Shown one piece after another: positions 6,619 to 9,611 of a stretch of DNA of 9,611 nt. Both the position numbers and the translations under genes were made by a program. Within the stretch, counting starts at the first letter, position 1; each line of letters starts with the position of its first letter. The DNA lies in contig QIGJ01000379.1 of assembly GCA_003229995.1 (NCBI GenBank), positions 1-9,611 of the forward strand, in the 5' to 3' direction. The notes below the pieces were generated by a model. The model was not told the DNA's origin. It searched no databases and was given only the letters and a program-made list of their open reading frames with translations. Origin of the DNA: Gammaproteobacteria bacterium (GTDB lineage Bacteria; Pseudomonadota; Gammaproteobacteria; SZUA-152).

Positions 6619-8250
6619 ATGGATCAGATTAAAAAACCGATTGCTCCTGAAACATTGGAACAGGGTACACAATCTCCCAGAAACGAATCGCCTTGGGCAC
6701 CGTTTCAACACAGAGCTTTTCGATTCATCTGGATCGCAACCGTTGTCTCAAATATGGGCACATGGATGCATGATGTGGGTGCGGCATGGCTGATGACAAC
6801 CCTCACCTCGGATCCATTCATGGTAGCGATGATTCAGGCTGCAACGGCATTTCCCATATTTCTATTTGCTTTGCCCGCAGGTGCCCTGGCGGATATTGTT
6901 GATCGCAGACGCTACTTGCTCGTTGTGCAATTGCTGATGGCAATAACGACGATATTGCTTACGCTCGTAACGTGGATGGGCATGATCACTCCCGAGATTC
7001 TAATTACATTTACTTTTATGCTTGGCTGCGGCGCGGCTTTTAATGCCCCTGCCTGGCAGGCAATAACACCTGAATTGGTGCCACAAAAACAGCTAACAGC
7101 TGCGGTGGCGCTTAACAGCATCGGCATCAATGTGTCGCGCGCGATTGGCCCGGCACTGGGCGGCGTGTTAATCGTGTTGCATGGGCCAGTTTTAGCCTTT
7201 GCCCTGAACGCACTGACTTTTGTTGGCATTATATGGGTGCTGTTGCGTTGGCGAAATGAGCATGTCGCAAGGACATTGCCTACAGAACGTTTTTTTAATG
7301 CATTACGCACAGGTTTACGTTATGCACGCCATTCCCAGCCTATCCATGTTGTGGCAATACGGGCGATGGCATTTTTTATTTCTGCCAGCGCCATCTGGGC
7401 GCTGCTACCACTGTTGGCACGGAACGTATTGAACCAGGAAGCCGGTGGGTTTGGCCTGTTGTTGGGTGCCGTTGGGTTGGGAGCTGTTATCGGTGCCACC
7501 CAGTTGCCTCGGCTCAGGAAACGACTGAGTAGTGACCGCTTGGTGATGGCGGCCAGTGCCATGATTTCAGTTTGTGCTTTTGGCCTGGCATTCACACAAT
7601 ATTTTTTACTTGCGATTGCTCTTATGTTTTTAACCGGAATGGCCTGGATTATGGTGCTGTCTACACTGAATGTTGCCGCACAAAAGGCTGCGCCGAGTTG
7701 GGTGAGGGCGCGAGTGCTGTCAGTTTATTTGGTTGTATTTTTTGGAAGTATGGCATTTGGCAGTGCAATGTGGGGACAGCTTGCTAAGCTGTTAAGTATC
7801 TCAGATGCTTTACTGATTGCTGCGCTTACTCAACTTCTAGGTATTGTTGTGACAGTAGGGTTCCACCTGCAAAAGGGTGAAGAAGTTGACAACGCACCGT
7901 CTGGTCATTGGCCTGCGCCCGTAGTGGAGGGAGAACCCGAGTTGGATCAGGGCCCAGTATTAATCACCATCGAATACCACATTAAACCGGAAAAAAGAGA
8001 ACAGTTTGTGGCATTGATGCAGGAAATGCATCGTGCACGTCAACGCGACGGTGCATTTTTTTGGTCTATGTTTTCAGATGTGGCGAACCCGAACCGGGTT
8101 GTTGAAACATTTATGACTGAATCCTGGCTGGAGCATCTGCGTCAACACGAGCGCTCTACCAATGCCGATTATATTTTGCAGAAAAGTATCAGTGATATTT
8201 GTTCCACAACGCAGCCACCCGTTGTGGAACATTATGTTGCACTTCGTTAA
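6619..8250 (+). CDS. MFS_3-family transporter with C-terminal ABM-like domain
   Basis: A 543-residue inner-membrane protein. Residues about 30-430 make a twelve-helix major facilitator core of the MFS_3 group (related to the enterobactin exporter EntS). Visible marks are FRFIWIATVVSNMGTWMHDVGAAWLM at the first helix, the loop 2-3 motif PAGALADIVDRRRYL, and NAPAWQAITPELV in helix 4-5. A linker rich in Pro and acidic residues (about 425-444) leads to a soluble domain at 445-543, starting ITIEYHIKPEKREQF and containing ESWLEHLRQHERST, typical of the dimeric alpha-beta barrel (antibiotic biosynthesis monooxygenase-like) fold. This fusion recurs in MFS_3 proteins as I recall it, so it is probably native. 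An exporter role is inferred from the family. AAGGA at 6601-6605 is 13 bases from the ATG, so the ribosome binding site is weak. It lies 29 bases after the lipoprotein gene. Confidence 0.92.
   Translation: MDQIKKPIAPETLEQGTQSPRNESPWAPFQHRAFRFIWIATVVSNMGTWMHDVGAAWLMTTLTSDPFMVAMIQAATAFPIFLFALPAGALADIVDRRRYLLVVQLLMAITTILLTLVTWMGMITPEILITFTFMLGCGAAFNAPAWQAITPELVPQKQLTAAVALNSIGINVSRAIGPALGGVLIVLHGPVLAFALNALTFVGIIWVLLRWRNEHVARTLPTERFFNALRTGLRYARHSQPIHVVAIRAMAFFISASAIWALLPLLARNVLNQEAGGFGLLLGAVGLGAVIGATQLPRLRKRLSSDRLVMAASAMISVCAFGLAFTQYFLLAIALMFLTGMAWIMVLSTLNVAAQKAAPSWVRARVLSVYLVVFFGSMAFGSAMWGQLAKLLSISDALLIAALTQLLGIVVTVGFHLQKGEEVDNAPSGHWPAPVVEGEPELDQGPVLITIEYHIKPEKREQFVALMQEMHRARQRDGAFFWSMFSDVANPNRVVETFMTESWLEHLRQHERSTNADYILQKSISDICSTTQPPVVEHYVALR
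8201..8230. repeat. Perfect 11-bp inverted repeat in the last codons of the MFS gene
   Basis: GTTCCACAACG (8201-8211) and CGTTGTGGAAC (8220-8230) are exact reverse complements around the eight-base loop CAGCCACC. The structure ends 20 bases before the end of the MFS gene. There is no T tract, so it is not a standard terminator. A strong mRNA stem here could affect decay or expression of the XapX genes, or be an operator. Confidence 0.6.
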
Positions 8251-8331
8251 TTCCTGAAAACAGAAATTGATAACCAGGCCACCCTAAACTCATCACTCGG
8301 CAGAGCACAAACGCAGATAGGAAAGGTTAAA

Positions 8332-8553
8332 ATGAAAATTGTAATTGGAATTATACTTGCCTTCACCATCGGTACGATTTGCCGATTGTTCGGAATACCA
8401 GTGCCTGCACCACCCGTTATTGTTGGTGCGCTGCTCGTTGTGGCGATGACGGTTGGATACATCCTGGCAGACCGGTTTAGCGGCCAGCGCTCTAACAAAC
8501 ACAGCGAGCATTGTGGTGGCCCGACCGGTGGATCATATGGAGATGAGAGGTAA
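8332..8553 (+). CDS. XapX-domain small membrane protein (DUF1427), first copy
   Basis: A 73-residue protein with two hydrophobic segments, about 3-20 (IVIGIILAFTIGTICRLF) and 29-46 (VIVGALLVVAMTVGYILAD), joined by the signature loop GIPVPAPP. This P-x-P-A-P-P hinge between two short helices is the hallmark of the XapX domain, named from the xanthosine operon of E. coli, whose biochemical function is not known. A short hydrophilic tail (about 47-73) contains His, Cys and several Gly residues. AGGAAAGG at 8319-8326 precedes the ATG by five bases. It comes 81 bases after the MFS gene and is followed three bases later by a second XapX gene, so the two are surely cotranslated. Role inferred only: an accessory membrane component of the hydrolase-transport cassette. 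Confidence 0.85.
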   Translation: MKIVIGIILAFTIGTICRLFGIPVPAPPVIVGALLVVAMTVGYILADRFSGQRSNKHSEHCGGPTGGSYGDER

Positions 8554-8556
8554 AAA

Positions 8557-8727
8557 ATGATAGAAGCAATCATTGGTGTTTTTTTGGGGTTAGGAATTGG
8601 TGCTGCATGTCGATGGTTCGATATTCCACTTCCCGCTCCACCGAAACTTGTCGGTGCCCTGTTGGTTGTTGCGATGACAGCGGGCTTCGTTGGAACCGAT
8701 TTGTTTCTGCATTACCTGAGCCCGTGA
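8557..8727 (+). CDS. XapX-domain small membrane protein, second tandem copy (56 aa)
   Basis: A short gene of 56 codons plus TGA at 8725-8727. ATG 8557 is preceded by AGAGG at 8546-8550, six bases away and inside the end of the first copy. The protein starts MIEAIIGVFLGLGIGAACRW, continues with the hinge DIPLPAPPK and a second hydrophobic segment VGALLVVAMTAGFVGTDL, and ends HYLSP. It shares VGALLVVAMT and the PxPAPP hinge with the gene before it, so the two are tandem paralogues. It lacks the hydrophilic tail of the first copy. With two membrane helices each, the pair may assemble as a heteromer (inference). It appears to be the last gene of the block. Confidence 0.85.
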   Translation: MIEAIIGVFLGLGIGAACRWFDIPLPAPPKLVGALLVVAMTAGFVGTDLFLHYLSP

Positions 8728-8865
8728 GTTTAAGAGAATGGGTAGCCCTCCCCTACAATAGAAGGCAAGGTTGGTCAGGGGAAACCCAAGAAATAGAGAC
8801 ATAAAAAACAAGATATCTTATTCGAATGTAGTTAATATTAGAAAAAACCTTGGAGTATAAAGAGG

Positions 8866-8927
8866 GCAGTTACACAAAATCCTTTACAGGGCCGCCTTCG
8901 CGGGAATGACGGCTTTCAAATAACTGC
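8866..8927. repeat. Repeat-like nested dyad element between converging genes
   Basis: Outer arms GCAGTTA (8866-8872) and TAACTGC (8921-8927) enclose inner arms GCCG (8891-8894) and CGGC (8910-8913). The centre CGCCTTCGCGGGAATGACGG resembles the dispersed CGTCATTCCCGCGAAGGCGG type of intergenic repeat found in many proteobacterial genomes. It sits between the XapX stop (plus strand) and the stop of the minus-strand outer-membrane gene, a usual place for such elements, where it could serve as a transcription barrier. The remaining gap 8728-8865 is AT-rich and shows only a 10-bp palindrome AAGATATCTT at 8810-8819. Confidence 0.55.
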
Positions 8928-8952
8928 GACATGAATCTCCGTCAAGCAGTCC

Positions 8953-9611
8953 TCAGTAGGCCGCCGTCACGATAAGCCCAATGATATTTCGGTCGTAGTC
9001 GTAAATCGCGATATTGGAATCATTCTGCTGATAGAGATATTGCGCCGAGATTTGTGTGTGCTCTGTCATGGGATGTGAAAGCACGGCGACAAACAGCAGA
9101 TCATCATCTTTTCGCTTGGAGAAGGTCGTCCCACCCACCCGCGTCGGCTGGCTGTTTGCATTACTGTAATCACGTCGGGTTGCACTGGCTTCTAAAGACA
9201 AACCCCAGTGCTGCCAAGACGGAAACACAAGCCCTAACTTAATTTCATGACCATCGTAGGTCCAATCATCTTGGGTGGGACTGCTTCCGGCATCTTCTTT
9301 TTCAAAGCGGTAACCCGCGTACATCTTTCCTTTTTCACCAAACAAATGTGAGTGTGTGACACCCAGTTGGTGGGTATCTACATCACGCTCATTGTTAGAG
9401 TCAAACCGTTTAACGTTATCAAAATCCTTCATGCCGTAGCGGTAATCGATTTCGGTGAAATGCAAGTCTGAATGCCTCAAAAGCAGTTTGGGGCCAATAC
9501 TGTGTCCGGTCATATAACCTTCATAATCAAGGGCGGCGTATTGAAATGTGTAGAGCAAGCCCACCTCATTCATGCCGAACTGACGGTAGCCACCTAGAGA
9601 GAGGTTATGAT
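8953..9611 (-). CDS. Outer-membrane beta-barrel protein, C-terminal part (5' end outside window)
   Basis: The minus-strand frame is open from the window end to a TGA at 8953-8955, giving 218 visible residues; ATG at 9573 is internal because HNLSLGGYRQFG precedes it in frame. The sequence is a series of short amphipathic strands with alternating aromatic and polar residues separated by polar loops: VGLLYTFQYAALDYEGY, LHFTEIDYRYGM, KMYAGYRFEKED, HWGLSLEASATRRDY, TQISAQYLYQQNDS and finally NIIGLIVTAAY. The C-terminal residue is an aromatic Tyr after alternating hydrophobic residues, as expected for the BAM recognition signal. It resembles the barrel that follows TPR repeats in some surface-assembly or export proteins, but the N-terminal part is not in the window, so that assignment is tentative. 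It converges on the XapX end and is not part of that operon. Confidence 0.75.
   Translation of the reverse strand, partial: HNLSLGGYRQFGMNEVGLLYTFQYAALDYEGYMTGHSIGPKLLLRHSDLHFTEIDYRYGMKDFDNVKRFDSNNERDVDTHQLGVTHSHLFGEKGKMYAGYRFEKEDAGSSPTQDDWTYDGHEIKLGLVFPSWQHWGLSLEASATRRDYSNANSQPTRVGGTTFSKRKDDDLLFVAVLSHPMTEHTQISAQYLYQQNDSNIAIYDYDRNIIGLIVTAAY

Noticed and set aside
6912..7310. 132-codon open frame on the minus strand inside the MFS gene
   Set aside because: It is the antisense shadow of the MFS coding sequence, has no ribosome binding site and no recognisable protein features.
8811..8820. AAGATATCTT palindrome in the gap after the XapX genes
   Set aside because: A 10-bp AT-rich palindrome in AT-rich DNA is easily expected by chance and nothing around it suggests a role.

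Overview
The window looks like chromosomal DNA from a Gram-negative proteobacterium, most likely a gammaproteobacterium. The pointers are a lipobox lipoprotein, an outer-membrane beta-barrel gene, a LuxR-type acyl-homoserine-lactone regulator, strong AGGAGG-type ribosome binding sites and moderate GC content. I cannot name the genus. No rRNA, tRNA or CRISPR array is visible.

Layout. Positions 1-540 hold the 3' end of a family 2 glycosyltransferase. Positions 541-775 are AT-rich and without a recognisable gene. Positions 776-1137 are a decayed N-terminal fragment of an IS5-superfamily transposase with one internal stop and three frame changes. Positions 1204-1978 encode a LuxR-type regulator (autoinducer-binding plus HTH domain) split by a single-base +1 frameshift at 1393. 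No luxI-like synthase gene lies in the window. Positions 2071-8727 hold seven co-directional genes: pirin, isochorismatase-like hydrolase, YtcJ-like amidohydrolase, a lipoprotein of unknown function, an MFS_3 transporter with a C-terminal ABM-like domain, and two tandem XapX-type small membrane proteins. The second XapX gene is only 56 codons long. A repeat-like dyad element lies at 8866-8927. The C-terminal part of an outer-membrane beta-barrel gene runs on the minus strand from 8953 past the window end.

How the genes may work together (inference). The pirin-to-XapX block has short gaps or overlaps and one orientation. It combines two hydrolases for small amide or ester compounds, a cupin enzyme, an envelope lipoprotein, an exporter-type MFS protein and a pair of small membrane proteins. 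This reads as an uncharacterised system for handling or detoxifying a small molecule, possibly placed under the adjacent LuxR solo. Candidate control elements are two abutting 11-bp palindromes before the pirin gene, a terminator-like hairpin followed by a second hairpin between the hydrolase and amidohydrolase genes, and a perfect 11-bp inverted repeat in the last codons of the MFS gene. The substrate cannot be deduced from sequence alone.
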